From Frankiaceae bacterium (GTDB taxonomy: Bacteria > Actinomycetota > Actinomycetes > JAFAQI01), in assembly GCA_025929365.1 (NCBI GenBank), contig JAICMG010000017.1:1-32228 (forward strand): DNA of 32,228 bases, in the 5' to 3' direction. The notes beneath the pieces are model-generated. The model was not told where the DNA came from, made no database searches, and saw only the letters and a program-made list of their open reading frames with translations. The translations under genes were made by a program, and so were the position numbers. Of the stretch, positions 23,132-31,544 are shown piece after piece (position 1 is the first letter of the stretch; each line of letters starts with the position of its first letter).

Positions 23132-24084
23132 CTCGAGCCGGCGTTCCTGCCGACCGCGGTGGCCACCGTCCGCAGCAGATCCACGATTCGCGGACCCCAC
23201 CGTGAGGCGATGTCGTCGCTCAGCGGGACGACGTGGTGCGCTCGGAGCGCGGTCATCTGCGCCCAGCCGGGCCGGTTCGCGACCTTCGCGCTCGTCTGCT
23301 GGCAGCACAACGTGTCGGCGAGGAAGATGAAGTCCGGGTTCGCCTTCACGATGAACTCCGACGACAGCTGCGGGTAGCCGCCACTCTTCGCCGCATTGCT
23401 CGCGCTGTCGGCGATGCTCTTGAGCCCGATGAGATTCAGCAGCTGTCCGACGAAGGTGTCCGACGTGATGCTGTAGTAATCCGGCGACAGCTCGTAGAAA
23501 TAGGTGAGCGGCGTCGAAGTCTTTCCGGCTGCGGCCGTGATCGCCTGAAGCTGACTGCGGATCGATGCCGACTCGGTTGTCGCCTGCTGGCTGTGGCCGG
23601 TGGCTTGACCGAGCTCAGCCATCTCGCTGTAGACGTCTGCGAGCTTCGTGGCGGCGGGCAGCACGAGCAACGGCACCGACAGCGCCTTCATCCGACGGGC
23701 CAGGTCGGTCGAGGTGTTCGAAACGACGACCAGGTCCGGCTTGAGGGCCACGAGGGACTCGACGTTGAGCTGGATCTCCGACAACTGGGTCTTCGGCGTA
23801 CCGGCCGGGTAGTCGGAGTACTTGTCGACCGCCTTGACCTGGCCGCCGGCGCCGATCGCGTACAGGTCTTCGGTCGCTGTCGGGGACAGCGAGACGATCG
23901 CGGTGGGGCGCGAGCGGATGACAACCGGACCACTGGCGCTCTGAACGGTGACCGGGAATGTCGTCGCAGCCGAGCCGGTCGCGGCTACGGGGGCTGGTGA
24001 CGACGAGCCGCTGCAGGCCGCCGCGAACAGGAGACTGGTGGCAAGGCCGACAGGGACCATAAGCCGGCGAACCGTTGCTTGCAT
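23128..24084 (-). CDS. btuF: Corrinoid-binding lipoprotein (BtuF-like)
   Basis: Class III substrate-binding protein that delivers corrinoid to BtuCD. A lipoprotein signal with lipobox FAAAC (C24) is followed by a Ser/Pro/Ala linker, then two lobes joined by a long helix, with family segments PTAIVSLSPTATEDLYAIGA, VESLVALKPDLVV and PDFIFLADTLC. It is 318 aa from the chosen start. Two ATGs lie next to each other: the one at 24090 abuts the GGAGG with no spacing, while ATG 24084 is 6 nt from it and is the better start. The first gene of the operon, its ribosome-binding site lies in the cobalamin riboswitch expression platform. Confidence 0.9.
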   Translation of the reverse strand: MQATVRRLMVPVGLATSLLFAAACSGSSSPAPVAATGSAATTFPVTVQSASGPVVIRSRPTAIVSLSPTATEDLYAIGAGGQVKAVDKYSDYPAGTPKTQLSEIQLNVESLVALKPDLVVVSNTSTDLARRMKALSVPLLVLPAATKLADVYSEMAELGQATGHSQQATTESASIRSQLQAITAAAGKTSTPLTYFYELSPDYYSITSDTFVGQLLNLIGLKSIADSASNAAKSGGYPQLSSEFIVKANPDFIFLADTLCCQQTSAKVANRPGWAQMTALRAHHVVPLSDDIASRWGPRIVDLLRTVATAVGRNAGSS

Positions 24085-24090
24085 GATCAT

Positions 24091-24290
24091 CCTCCGTTGG
24101 TGGGGAGGACGAAGTGCGCCCGCCGCGACACCAACGGAGTGTCGAAGCGAACCGCCCTTCCTCCGAGGGACAGTCGCTCGACGTAGACAGGTGGTCGGTC
24201 TTGTCCCCGAAGGGCATCACCGTTGCGGGACAGCGCCGGAATCGCACCGGCTTCCCTGACTGACGCCATCCCGCTGACCGAGATCGTCGG
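24091..24290 (-). promoter_or_regulatory. Cobalamin riboswitch with SD-masking platform
   Basis: Read on the minus strand, the conserved core is clear: GGGAAGCCGGTG (24256-24245), then TCCGGCGC and TCCCGCAACGGTGA (around 24230-24217), and the B12-box-like ACCACCTGTCTACG (about 24197-24184). The expression platform follows: CTCCGTTGGTG (24139-24129) is a perfect 11-bp complement of CACCAACGGAG (24102-24092), which contains most of the btuF Shine-Dalgarno. The same element can instead fold locally through CGACAC/GTGTCG, and its loop CCGTTG matches CAACGG in the core (24225-24220), as in the kissing loop of this class. Boundaries are approximate. Confidence 0.93.
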
Positions 24291-24343
24291 GACGGGCGAA
24301 CTGTACTAGCCCTGCCTTCGCCCGGCAACGCGGGGCAGGCGGG

Positions 24344-24769
24344 TCATGCGACGTCGGATCCGCAGCAGCGGGGATCGTCGGATGACTCGCTGAAGAACGT
24401 CGGGCTGTCTTCGAGGACGGTGTAGATCTCCCAGCGCTCCCTGCCCGGTGCGCTCTCGACCCAGAACTTGTCCTGCTTCGCGTAGCAGCACGTCGTCCCG
24501 CGTTCGTCGACGGAGGCGAGACCGAGCTCGGCGAGCCGGCTCTGCTCGGTGTCCACGACGTCGGTCGACTCGACCTCGACGCCGAGGTGGTTGAGGGTCC
24601 CGCCCTTGCCGGGGCTTTCGAGGAGGACGAGCTTCAAGGGCGGGTTCGCGATGGCGAAGTTCGCGTAGCCGTCGCGTCGCTTCGCCGGCTCGGTGCCGAA
24701 GAGCTTGCTGTAGAAGGAGATTGCATCGTCGAGATGGTCGACGTTGAGGGCGAGCTGTACACGGGACAT
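24344..24769 (-). CDS. ArsI/CadI-family heavy-metal resistance protein
   Basis: A 141-aa VOC-fold protein of the ArsI/CadI family. ArsI is an Fe(II)-dependent lyase that cleaves the carbon-arsenic bond of trivalent methyl- or aryl-arsenicals; CadI is the cadmium-induced mycobacterial relative. The predicted metal triad is Q5, H61 (LNHLGVEV) and E114 (WEIYTV), and the vicinal thiol pair C94-C95 (TTCCYAKQDKFWV), which binds the arsenical, is present, as is a second CC near the C-terminus (PRCCGSD). A Shine-Dalgarno GGAG precedes ATG 24769. It is divergent from arsR and shares its operator. Whether it acts as a C-As lyase or only binds metal cannot be settled here. Confidence 0.87.
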   Translation of the reverse strand: MSRVQLALNVDHLDDAISFYSKLFGTEPAKRRDGYANFAIANPPLKLVLLESPGKGGTLNHLGVEVESTDVVDTEQSRLAELGLASVDERGTTCCYAKQDKFWVESAPGRERWEIYTVLEDSPTFFSESSDDPRCCGSDVA

Positions 24770-24812
24770 GAAGGCTCCAGTCGGTTGCGCGTGGTCTCAG
24801 GTTGCCCGTTGA

Positions 24813-24844
24813 TTCGACATCTGTCAATATAGACACATGTCGAA
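24813..24844. promoter_or_regulatory. Palindromic ArsR operator over the arsR start
   Basis: A 32-bp near-perfect palindrome: TTCGACAT (24813-24820) mirrors ATGTCGAA (24837-24844), and inside it TGTC mirrors GACA around AATATA. Arms match at 14 of 16 positions. The right arm contains the arsR start codon, and -10-like hexamers occur on both strands at its centre (CAATAT on +, TATATT on -), so bound repressor would block both divergent promoters. arsR would be leaderless. Confidence 0.7.
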
Positions 24845-25187
24845 GCAACTTCCGCTCGCCGACCAGGTCGCCTGCTGCGCGCCGCTCGGTGCAGAGCCGC
24901 TGAGCCGCAAGCAAGCCGACCGGATCGCCGGCCTGATGAAGGCGCTCGCCGACCCGGTCCGGCTCCGGTTGATGTCGATGATCGCGGCCTCGGACGAGGT
25001 CTGCGTCTGCGAGCTGATGGGACCGTTCGATGTCTCACAACCGACCATCAGTCACCACCTGAAGGTGCTTCGCTCAGTGGGGCTTGTCGACAGCGAGCGG
25101 CGGGGGACCTGGGTCTACTACCGTGCCGATCGCGAAGCGTTGGGCGCGATCGGCGGGCTGTTCACGCGCTCGATGGTGGGCGCCTGA
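24837..25187 (+). CDS. arsR: ArsR/SmtB-family metalloregulator
   Basis: A 116-aa winged-helix repressor released from DNA by arsenite or another thiophilic metal. It has the classical recognition segment SQPTISHHLKVLRSVGLVDSERRGTWVYYR and a CVCEL motif (DEVCVCELMG) that holds the metal-binding cysteines in ArsR proteins; an extra CC pair occurs near the N-terminus (VACCAPLG). The start ATG 24837 lies inside the palindromic operator. Its TGA overlaps the ATG of the aquaporin gene (TGATG). Confidence 0.93.
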   Translation: MSKQLPLADQVACCAPLGAEPLSRKQADRIAGLMKALADPVRLRLMSMIAASDEVCVCELMGPFDVSQPTISHHLKVLRSVGLVDSERRGTWVYYRADREALGAIGGLFTRSMVGA

Positions 25188-25912
25188 TGCCGACAGCATT
25201 GGTACGGCGGATGCTCGCCGAGTTCCTCGGCACAGGGCTTCTCGTCGCCGCGGTGGTTGGGTCCGGGATTGCCGCGCAGCGGTTGTCGACCGACCACGGC
25301 GTACAGCTGTTCGAGAACGCGATTGTCACTGCACTCGCACTTCCGGTGCTGATCCTCGTCTTCGGCCCGGTCAGTGGCGGCCACTTCAACCCGGTCGTGT
25401 CACTCGCCGACTGGGCGCTCGGTCGCCGTCGTCGTGAGGGTCTGTCGGGCCGCGAGCTCGCGCCTTACGTCATCGCTCAGGTGTCCGGTGCGATTCCCGG
25501 TGCGCTGCTGGCGAATGCGATGTTCGACCAGCACGGTGTGCTGTCGGTACACCGTCGCAGCGGCTGGCACCTGTGGCTCGGCGAGGTCGTCGCGACCGCG
25601 GGGCTGCTGCTGGTGATCTTCGCCCTCGCCCGCACCGGGAACACGCGCCAGACGCCGTGGGCCGTCGGTGCCTACATCGGTGCCGCCTATTGGTTCACGT
25701 CGTCGACTTCGTTCGCCAACCCGGCAGTGGCCATCGGGCGGATGTTCAGCAACAGCTTCGCCGGGATCGCTCCCGGGTCGGTTCCGGGGTTCATCGGTGC
25801 GCAGCTCGCGGGGGGTGTGGTGGGTCTGGGCCTGATGGTCGCGCTGTACCCGCGGGTGTCGGAGGTGGCGGGCGACGTCGTCGTCCCGCACGAAGCCGTG
25901 GGTTCGGCGTGA
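25187..25912 (+). CDS. MIP/aquaporin-family channel
   Basis: A 241-aa, six-helix major intrinsic protein. Two pore half-helices carry NPV in SGGHFNPVVS and NPA in FANPAVAIGR, the arginine of the latter being the selectivity-filter residue. The first box deviates from NPA, which is common in microbial channels, and the spacing between them (~100 residues) is typical. Translational overlap with arsR and the divergent ArsI/CadI gene point to an AqpS-like role, passing arsenite or methylarsenicals out down their gradient. Glycerol or water transport cannot be excluded by sequence alone. Confidence 0.87.
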   Translation: MPTALVRRMLAEFLGTGLLVAAVVGSGIAAQRLSTDHGVQLFENAIVTALALPVLILVFGPVSGGHFNPVVSLADWALGRRRREGLSGRELAPYVIAQVSGAIPGALLANAMFDQHGVLSVHRRSGWHLWLGEVVATAGLLLVIFALARTGNTRQTPWAVGAYIGAAYWFTSSTSFANPAVAIGRMFSNSFAGIAPGSVPGFIGAQLAGGVVGLGLMVALYPRVSEVAGDVVVPHEAVGSA

Positions 25913-25984
25913 TGACGCCCGAGGCCTAGCGATTGGGCGCCAGATGGCCGTCAAGCCACGCCCCGGCAACGTCGATACCGCGGG

Positions 25985-27373
25985 GTGCCCGCTTGCCCAC
26001 AATGCGGATCGGCTGAGCCCGGCTCGGCTCAGTGGTGCGGCACGTGCTACCTCCCGTTCACACCCGCGCCCGCGACGGCCTTCTCCGGGGTAGCGCTACC
26101 GGGCGCCGCGCCCCCGCCGCCTCCGCCACCCGGCCCCGCGCTCTGGGCGGCCCCTGGCGGGACGCCGGCTTTTGCGGGCGCCGAGCTGCCCCATCCGCCC
26201 GGCTGGGCGCCGCCGCCCGGTCCGCCGGCGTGGCCGCCGCCGCAGCAGTACGCGCCGCCGTCGGATCCGGTCGCCGAGGGGCGGCTGCTCAGTGGGCGGG
26301 CGCTCGCGGTTGTGGCGATCTCGATCGGCCTCGGCATCGTGATGCAGCTGGCCGCGCTCGGGCTGTCGCACGACCACCACATCAACCAGGACACCCTGAT
26401 CCGTGCCGACATCGTCCTCACCGTCGTGCTCTACGCAGTGGTCGGGACACTCGTCCTCAGCCAGGTCACCCCAAAGGTCCGGTTGCGTTGGGGCGAGGGC
26501 TCGCCGTTGGTGCGTGCCGCGATCGGCTTGGCGATCGGGACGGGGGTGAGCGGCCTCCTGCTGTGGGCCATCAGCTCGAGCGCAGGGCATCTCGCGCCGG
26601 ACCCCCGCGTCGTACTACTCATGAGCACCGGCGACGCGGCGCACGTCATCGTCGTGACGGCGCTGTCCTGTATCGCGGCGCCGATCATCGAGGAGACGCT
26701 CTTCCGCGGGCTGCTGCTGGAGTCTCTCGGCCATTACAACCGGCAGATGGCGGTCGTCGTCTCGGCGATGTGCTTCGCGGTCTGGCATTTGAGCCCGCGC
26801 GCGCTGGTCTACTACACGCTGATGGGTGTGCTGCTCGGCGTGATCTACCTCAAGCGAGGCCTGGTCGCGTCGATGTCGGCGCACGTCGGGTTCAACGGCG
26901 TTCTCGCGGTGGCGGCGATCGTGGTCGTGCTCGGACCCGGACACACCTACGACGTCGGCGGCATGAGGTTTCAGGTGGCGAGTGGCTGGAGCGAGGTCGC
27001 CCCTCAGTCCACCGACATCTTCGGCGCTTCGCGCCTGGTCCTGCAGGGACCCGATGGATCAGCGATCGGCATCGTCGCGCGCCAGTCGATCGAGGACCCG
27101 AGCACCGTGGTGCAGCGGTTCGGACTAGAGGTGCTGCCGGGCGCGACGCCTGACCCGGCCGGACAGCAGCAGGTTCAGCTGCCGACCGTCGGGCAAGCCA
27201 TCGAGACGCACTTCGCCCTCGGGGCCAACAAGGGTGAGTTCCTCGTGTTTCAGTACGGCGGCGACGACTACGTCGTCTTCTTCGTCAATGGCGGTAGCGC
27301 CAAAGCCGACCGAGACTTCACCAAGATGCTCGATACGTTGCAGCCCGACGAAGCCGCAGCGCCGGTCTCCTGA
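25985..27373 (+). CDS. Zinc-ribbon/CPBP intramembrane protease-like protein
   Basis: A 462-aa fusion protein. The N-terminus is a zinc ribbon (C4-x-x-C7 and C18-x-x-C21), followed by a Pro/Gly/Ala-rich linker (about 26-95), then a membrane domain with the CPBP (Abi/Rce1) motifs E236-E237-x3-R241 (EETLFRG), H268 (WHLS) and H300-x-x-x-N304 (HVGFN), so the catalytic set is complete. A ~150-residue hydrophilic C-terminal domain (from GMRFQVASGWSEV) is predicted to be a globular, mostly beta domain. The start is GTG 25985, since no earlier in-frame start keeps the zinc ribbon. CPBP proteins process membrane or prenylated substrates; the target here is unknown. Confidence 0.8.
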   Translation: MPACPQCGSAEPGSAQWCGTCYLPFTPAPATAFSGVALPGAAPPPPPPPGPALWAAPGGTPAFAGAELPHPPGWAPPPGPPAWPPPQQYAPPSDPVAEGRLLSGRALAVVAISIGLGIVMQLAALGLSHDHHINQDTLIRADIVLTVVLYAVVGTLVLSQVTPKVRLRWGEGSPLVRAAIGLAIGTGVSGLLLWAISSSAGHLAPDPRVVLLMSTGDAAHVIVVTALSCIAAPIIEETLFRGLLLESLGHYNRQMAVVVSAMCFAVWHLSPRALVYYTLMGVLLGVIYLKRGLVASMSAHVGFNGVLAVAAIVVVLGPGHTYDVGGMRFQVASGWSEVAPQSTDIFGASRLVLQGPDGSAIGIVARQSIEDPSTVVQRFGLEVLPGATPDPAGQQQVQLPTVGQAIETHFALGANKGEFLVFQYGGDDYVVFFVNGGSAKADRDFTKMLDTLQPDEAAAPVS

Positions 27374-27380
27374 AGCGAAG

Positions 27381-27404
27381 TCGGCCACCTCGCGTGGTGG
27401 CCGA
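27381..27404. terminator. Bidirectional hairpin between convergent genes
   Basis: TCGGCCACC (27381-27389) and GGTGGCCGA (27396-27404) form a perfect 9-bp GC-rich stem with a 6-nt loop, 8 bp after the CPBP stop and 46 bp from the stop of the convergent Rpf-LysM gene. No T-tract, as usual for actinobacterial terminators. Confidence 0.6.
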
Positions 27405-27449
27405 GGCGGTGGCAGCCTGTGCGATGAGCGCGAACAGGCCGCCTGCTCT

Positions 27450-28285
<836 letters not shown>

Positions 28286-28327
28286 GCGTTTGCTGGGAGC
28301 AAGCATTAGGTTAGCAATATCCATTGC

Positions 28328-28357
28328 AAATAAACAAAACCGCAGGTCATATGCGGG
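28328..28357 (-). terminator. Rho-independent terminator of tRNA-Ser(GGA)
   Basis: On the minus strand, downstream of the tRNA, CCGCA and TGCGG form a short stem (28356-28352 with 28344-28340) with a 7-nt loop, followed by a T-rich run TTTTGTTTATTT. This is the only stem with a clear T-tract I see in the window. Confidence 0.65.
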
Positions 28358-28433
28358 TAAATCGCTTGCAGCCTGCTAGCGGCCGCTGGGTGCGCCGAGT
28401 CCGGCTGTTCCCCAAGATCGCGCGGATAATCCT

Positions 28434-28522
28434 TGGCGGAGGATGCGAGATTCGAACTCGCGAGGGGTTGCCCCCAACACGCTTTCCAAGCGTGCGCCAT
28501 AGGCCAACTAGGCGAATCCTCC
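28434..28522 (-). tRNA. tRNA-Ser(GGA)
   Basis: A class II cloverleaf of 89 nt including CCA. The acceptor stem is GGAGGAT/ATCCTCC, the anticodon stem CACGC/GCGTG with loop TTGGAAA giving anticodon GGA (28487-28485), a long variable arm rich in G and C, and a T-loop GTTCGAATC. It reads TCC/TCT codons. It lies upstream of the SRP RNA gene on the opposite strand. Confidence 0.95.
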
Positions 28523-28587
28523 GTTGTCGAGTCTAGGCAATCAACATCCCTCCGCGAACGTCGCAGCCCGCGATTACAGTGGGCGCC

Positions 28588-28675
28588 GACCCCTCGTGCG
28601 GCGTTACCCCGCCCAATCCCCCAGGGCCGGAAGGCAGCAAGGGCAAGCGGGCTCTGGCGGGTGTGCGAGGGGTCC
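28588..28675 (+). ncRNA. ffs: Small SRP RNA (4.5S-like)
   Basis: The signal recognition particle RNA. The outer stem pairs GACCCCTCG (28588-28596) with CGAGGGGTC (28666-28674), and the highly conserved domain IV core GGCCGGAAGGCAGCAAGGGCA, with the GGAA tetraloop region and the Ffh-binding internal loop, lies at about 28625-28645. It precedes dnaX by ~45 bp. Exact ends are approximate. Confidence 0.93.
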
Positions 28676-28718
28676 CAATGCTCAGCGTTGCGACGTATCG
28701 CGAGAGGCGGACCGGCGG

Positions 28719-30536
28719 ATGTCGCTTGCGCTCTACCGCAAGTACCGCCCTGGCAGCTTTGCCGAGGTGGTCGGTCAGGAGCACGTGACCGAGCCGATCT
28801 GTGTCGCGCTGGACACCGGCCGAATCCACCACGCCTACCTCTTCAGCGGTCCGCGAGGCTGCGGCAAGACCTCGAGCGCGCGCATTCTCGCCAGATCCCT
28901 CAACTGCGAGAAGGGGCCGACGTCGAAGCCCTGCGGCGAGTGCGACTCGTGCGTCGCACTCGCTCCGAACGGTCCGGGGTCACTCGACGTCATCGAGATC
29001 GATGCCGCCTCACACGGGCTCGTCGACGACGCCAGGGATCTCCGCGAGCGAGCTTTCTTCGCGCCGGTGTCATCGCGGTTCAAGGTGTACGTGATCGATG
29101 AGGCGCACATGATCACCTCCGCGGCCTTCAACGCGCTGCTCAAGGTGGTCGAAGAACCCCCGCCACACGTGAAGTTCGTGTTCGCGACCACCGAGCCCGA
29201 CAAGGTCCTGACGACGATCAAGTCGCGGACCTTCCATTACCGCTTCCGGTTGATCCCGCCGCACGTGATGCGCGAGCACCTCGCCGATCTCGCCGCGCGC
29301 GAGGGGATCGAGCTCGACCCGCTGGTCCTCCCGCTCGTCGTACGCGCCGGTGCGGGATCGGCACGTGACGCGCAGTCGATCCTCGACCAGCTCGCGGCGG
29401 GCTCTGGCGGCGAGCCGATCACGTACGAGCGCGCGCTGTCGTTGCTCGGCTACACCGACGCGGCTCTGCTCGACGAGGCGGTCGATGCGTTCGCCGCATC
29501 AGACGGGTCGGCCGTGTTCGCCTCGGTCGACCGCGTCATCGAGGCCGGGCTCGATCCGCGTCGGTTCGCCCAGGACCTGCTCGAGCGCTTCCGCGACCTG
29601 CTCGTCCTCGATGCGGTGCCGAATGCGGCAGACGCGGGGCTGATCGACGCGCCGACGGACGCCCTCGAGCGGATGCGCAGCCAGGCCACGCACCTCGGCC
29701 GCGCCGCGCTGTCGCACGCCGCGGACGTCATGGCGACCTCGCTCGTCGACATGCGCGGGACGACGTCCCCGCGCCTTGTGCTGGAGCTTGCCTGCGCCCG
29801 CGTGCTGCTGCCTGCCGCGACGGACGAAACGGCCGCGGTGCTGTCGCGTCTCGACCGCCTGGAGAAGCGCCTCGCCGCCACCGCGCAGCCGTCGACCCCG
29901 GCGCCGTCGACGGCCGCCGCGCGGCCGCCAGTGGTGAGCGAGCCGATCGCGAGTCCGAAGCCCCAGGCCGCGGCGACGCCGGCGAAGCCGGAAGCCACCG
30001 AGGCGCCGGCCGACGAGGGTTCCGCGGAGCCGCCGGTCGAGGAGAGCGCAGCCGCGGAAGCGCCAGCTGAGCCGGCCGCGCCGGTCCCCGGTGTGGTCGA
30101 CCTTGCTGCCCTTCGACGGCTGTGGGACAGCGTGCTCGACGTCGTGCGAACGCAGAGCCGCACCGCGCACGCGCTGATGATGTCGTCACAGATCGACTCG
30201 CTCGAGGGCAACAACCTCGTCCTGTCCTTCACGAGCCCGTCGCTCGCGTCGCGGTTCACCGCCGATGTCGCGCCGGGACTGACGCAGGCACTCAAAGAAG
30301 TAGTAGGAGTCGACCTGCGCGTTGCCGCGACATCAGGTGCGGAGACGCCGAAGCCCGCGCCCGGCGCGACGGAGCGGACCTCGGCCCCGGAGCCGGCGGC
30401 CGAGATGACGGCCGACGACATCGAGGAGTCCGATGACCTCGAGAGCTCGACCGATGCCGACCCCGAGGCCGCGGCGCTGGCATTGCTGCAGGACGGCCTC
30501 GGCGCCCAAGTCATCGGCGAAATCGATCAAAGCTGA
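28719..30536 (+). CDS. dnaX: DNA polymerase III subunit gamma/tau
   Basis: Clamp-loader ATPase that organises the replicative polymerase. The 605-aa protein has Walker A GPRGCGKT (44-51), a zinc module C63-x8-C72-x2-C75-x2-C78, Walker B VYVIDEAHM (near 124-131) and the SRC-like KSRTFHYRF region, followed by the domain III collar. The C-terminal half has an Ala/Pro-rich linker and a tau-like tail. ATG 28719 (MSLALYRKYRPG) matches the family start; the upstream in-frame region overlaps the SRP RNA and is not coding. Confidence 0.95.
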   Translation: MSLALYRKYRPGSFAEVVGQEHVTEPICVALDTGRIHHAYLFSGPRGCGKTSSARILARSLNCEKGPTSKPCGECDSCVALAPNGPGSLDVIEIDAASHGLVDDARDLRERAFFAPVSSRFKVYVIDEAHMITSAAFNALLKVVEEPPPHVKFVFATTEPDKVLTTIKSRTFHYRFRLIPPHVMREHLADLAAREGIELDPLVLPLVVRAGAGSARDAQSILDQLAAGSGGEPITYERALSLLGYTDAALLDEAVDAFAASDGSAVFASVDRVIEAGLDPRRFAQDLLERFRDLLVLDAVPNAADAGLIDAPTDALERMRSQATHLGRAALSHAADVMATSLVDMRGTTSPRLVLELACARVLLPAATDETAAVLSRLDRLEKRLAATAQPSTPAPSTAAARPPVVSEPIASPKPQAAATPAKPEATEAPADEGSAEPPVEESAAAEAPAEPAAPVPGVVDLAALRRLWDSVLDVVRTQSRTAHALMMSSQIDSLEGNNLVLSFTSPSLASRFTADVAPGLTQALKEVVGVDLRVAATSGAETPKPAPGATERTSAPEPAAEMTADDIEESDDLESSTDADPEAAALALLQDGLGAQVIGEIDQS

Positions 30537-30568
30537 GTCGCGTCATCACTCAGCCGTAGGCTCAGCGC

Positions 30569-30898
30569 ATGCCCCCGCAGCCGAACATGCAGCAGCTGAT
30601 GAAACAGGCGCAGAAGATGCAGCGCGACCTGATGGCGGCGCAGGAGGAGCTCGCGACGGCGACGGTCGAGGGCACGGCGGGCGGCGGATTGGTCAAGGCG
30701 TTGATGAGCGGCGCCGGTGAGCTCACCGCGCTGACCATCGACCCCTCCGCCGTCGACCCCGACGACATCGAGACGCTGCAGGACCTCGTGGTCGCGGCGG
30801 TCCGGGACGGCAAGCGGGCTGCGGACGAGCTGACCGCAGCGACGATGGGTCCCTTGGCCGGTGGGATGGGCGGCATGCTCGGCATCCCCGGCGTGTAG
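30569..30898 (+). CDS. YbaB/EbfC nucleoid-associated protein
   Basis: A 109-aa DNA-binding protein of the YbaB/EbfC family. The sequence starts with a Gln/Met-rich helix ([19 protein letters not shown]), then the conserved segment [19 protein letters not shown] and a C-terminal Gly/Met-rich tail ([11 protein letters not shown]). Its ORF ends one base before the recR ATG and starts 33 bp after dnaX, the standard dnaX-ybaB-recR order, suggesting one transcript. Confidence 0.93.
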   Translation: MPPQPNMQQLMKQAQKMQRDLMAAQEELATATVEGTAGGGLVKALMSGAGELTALTIDPSAVDPDDIETLQDLVVAAVRDGKRAADELTAATMGPLAGGMGGMLGIPGV

Positions 30899-31495
30899 AT
30901 GTACGAAGGACCGGTCCAGGACCTCATCGACGAGCTCGGGCGGTTGCCCGGCGTCGGCCCGAAGAGCGCGCAGCGCATCGCCTTCCACCTGCTTGCCGCC
31001 GACCCGGCTGACGTTCGCCGTCTCGTCACGGCTCTGACCGAGGTCAAGGACAAGGTCCGGTTCTGCACCATATGCGGCAACGTCGCGGAGGAAGAGCAGT
31101 GCCGGGTCTGCCGCGACCCGCGCCGCGACCTCGCCGTGATCTGTGTCGTCGAGGAGCCGAAGGACGTCGTGGCGATCGAGCGAACGCGAGAGTTCCGCGG
31201 TCGCTACCACGTGCTCGGTGGCGCGATCTCGCCGATCGAGGGCGTCGGGCCCGACGACTTGCGGATCCGTGAGCTGATGACGCGGCTCGCCGACGGCACC
31301 GTGACCGAGCTGATCCTCGCCACCGACCCGAACCTCGAGGGGGAGGCGACCGCCACCTACATCGCGCGCCTCGTCAAGGAGATGGACCTGAAGGTGACGC
31401 GGCTCGCCTCAGGGCTACCGGTCGGCGGCGACCTGGAATACGCGGATGAAGTGACGCTCGGCCGGGCCTTCGAAGGACGCCGCGCGTACTCCTAG
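30899..31495 (+). CDS. recR: Recombination mediator RecR
   Basis: Acts with RecO (and RecF) to load RecA on single-stranded DNA. The 198-aa protein contains a helix-hairpin-helix ([15 protein letters not shown]), a C4 zinc finger (C56, C59, C68, C71 in FCTICG and QCRVCRD) and a Toprim domain starting at [17 protein letters not shown], with the conserved [19 protein letters not shown] and the Walker-like [15 protein letters not shown]. The ATG directly follows the ybaB stop codon. Confidence 0.96.
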   Translation: MYEGPVQDLIDELGRLPGVGPKSAQRIAFHLLAADPADVRRLVTALTEVKDKVRFCTICGNVAEEEQCRVCRDPRRDLAVICVVEEPKDVVAIERTREFRGRYHVLGGAISPIEGVGPDDLRIRELMTRLADGTVTELILATDPNLEGEATATYIARLVKEMDLKVTRLASGLPVGGDLEYADEVTLGRAFEGRRAYS

Positions 31496-31532
31496 GCCCG
31501 AAAATCGACGATCGGCCAGCCCGGCCGGTCCG

Positions 31533-31544
31533 TATTCTTTTGGC
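31533..31544 (+). promoter_or_regulatory. Putative -10 element for a leaderless lysC
   Basis: TATTCT (31533-31538) sits 6 nt before the lysC ATG, the spacing expected when transcription starts at the start codon. I see no clear -35. The stretch from 31496 to 31532 also contains a GC hairpin (CGGCC/GGCCG). Confidence 0.4.

Noticed and set aside
28524-28718. 5' extension of the dnaX frame upstream of ATG 28719
   Set aside because: It covers the SRP RNA gene, and the family N-terminus starts at MSLALYRKYRPG.
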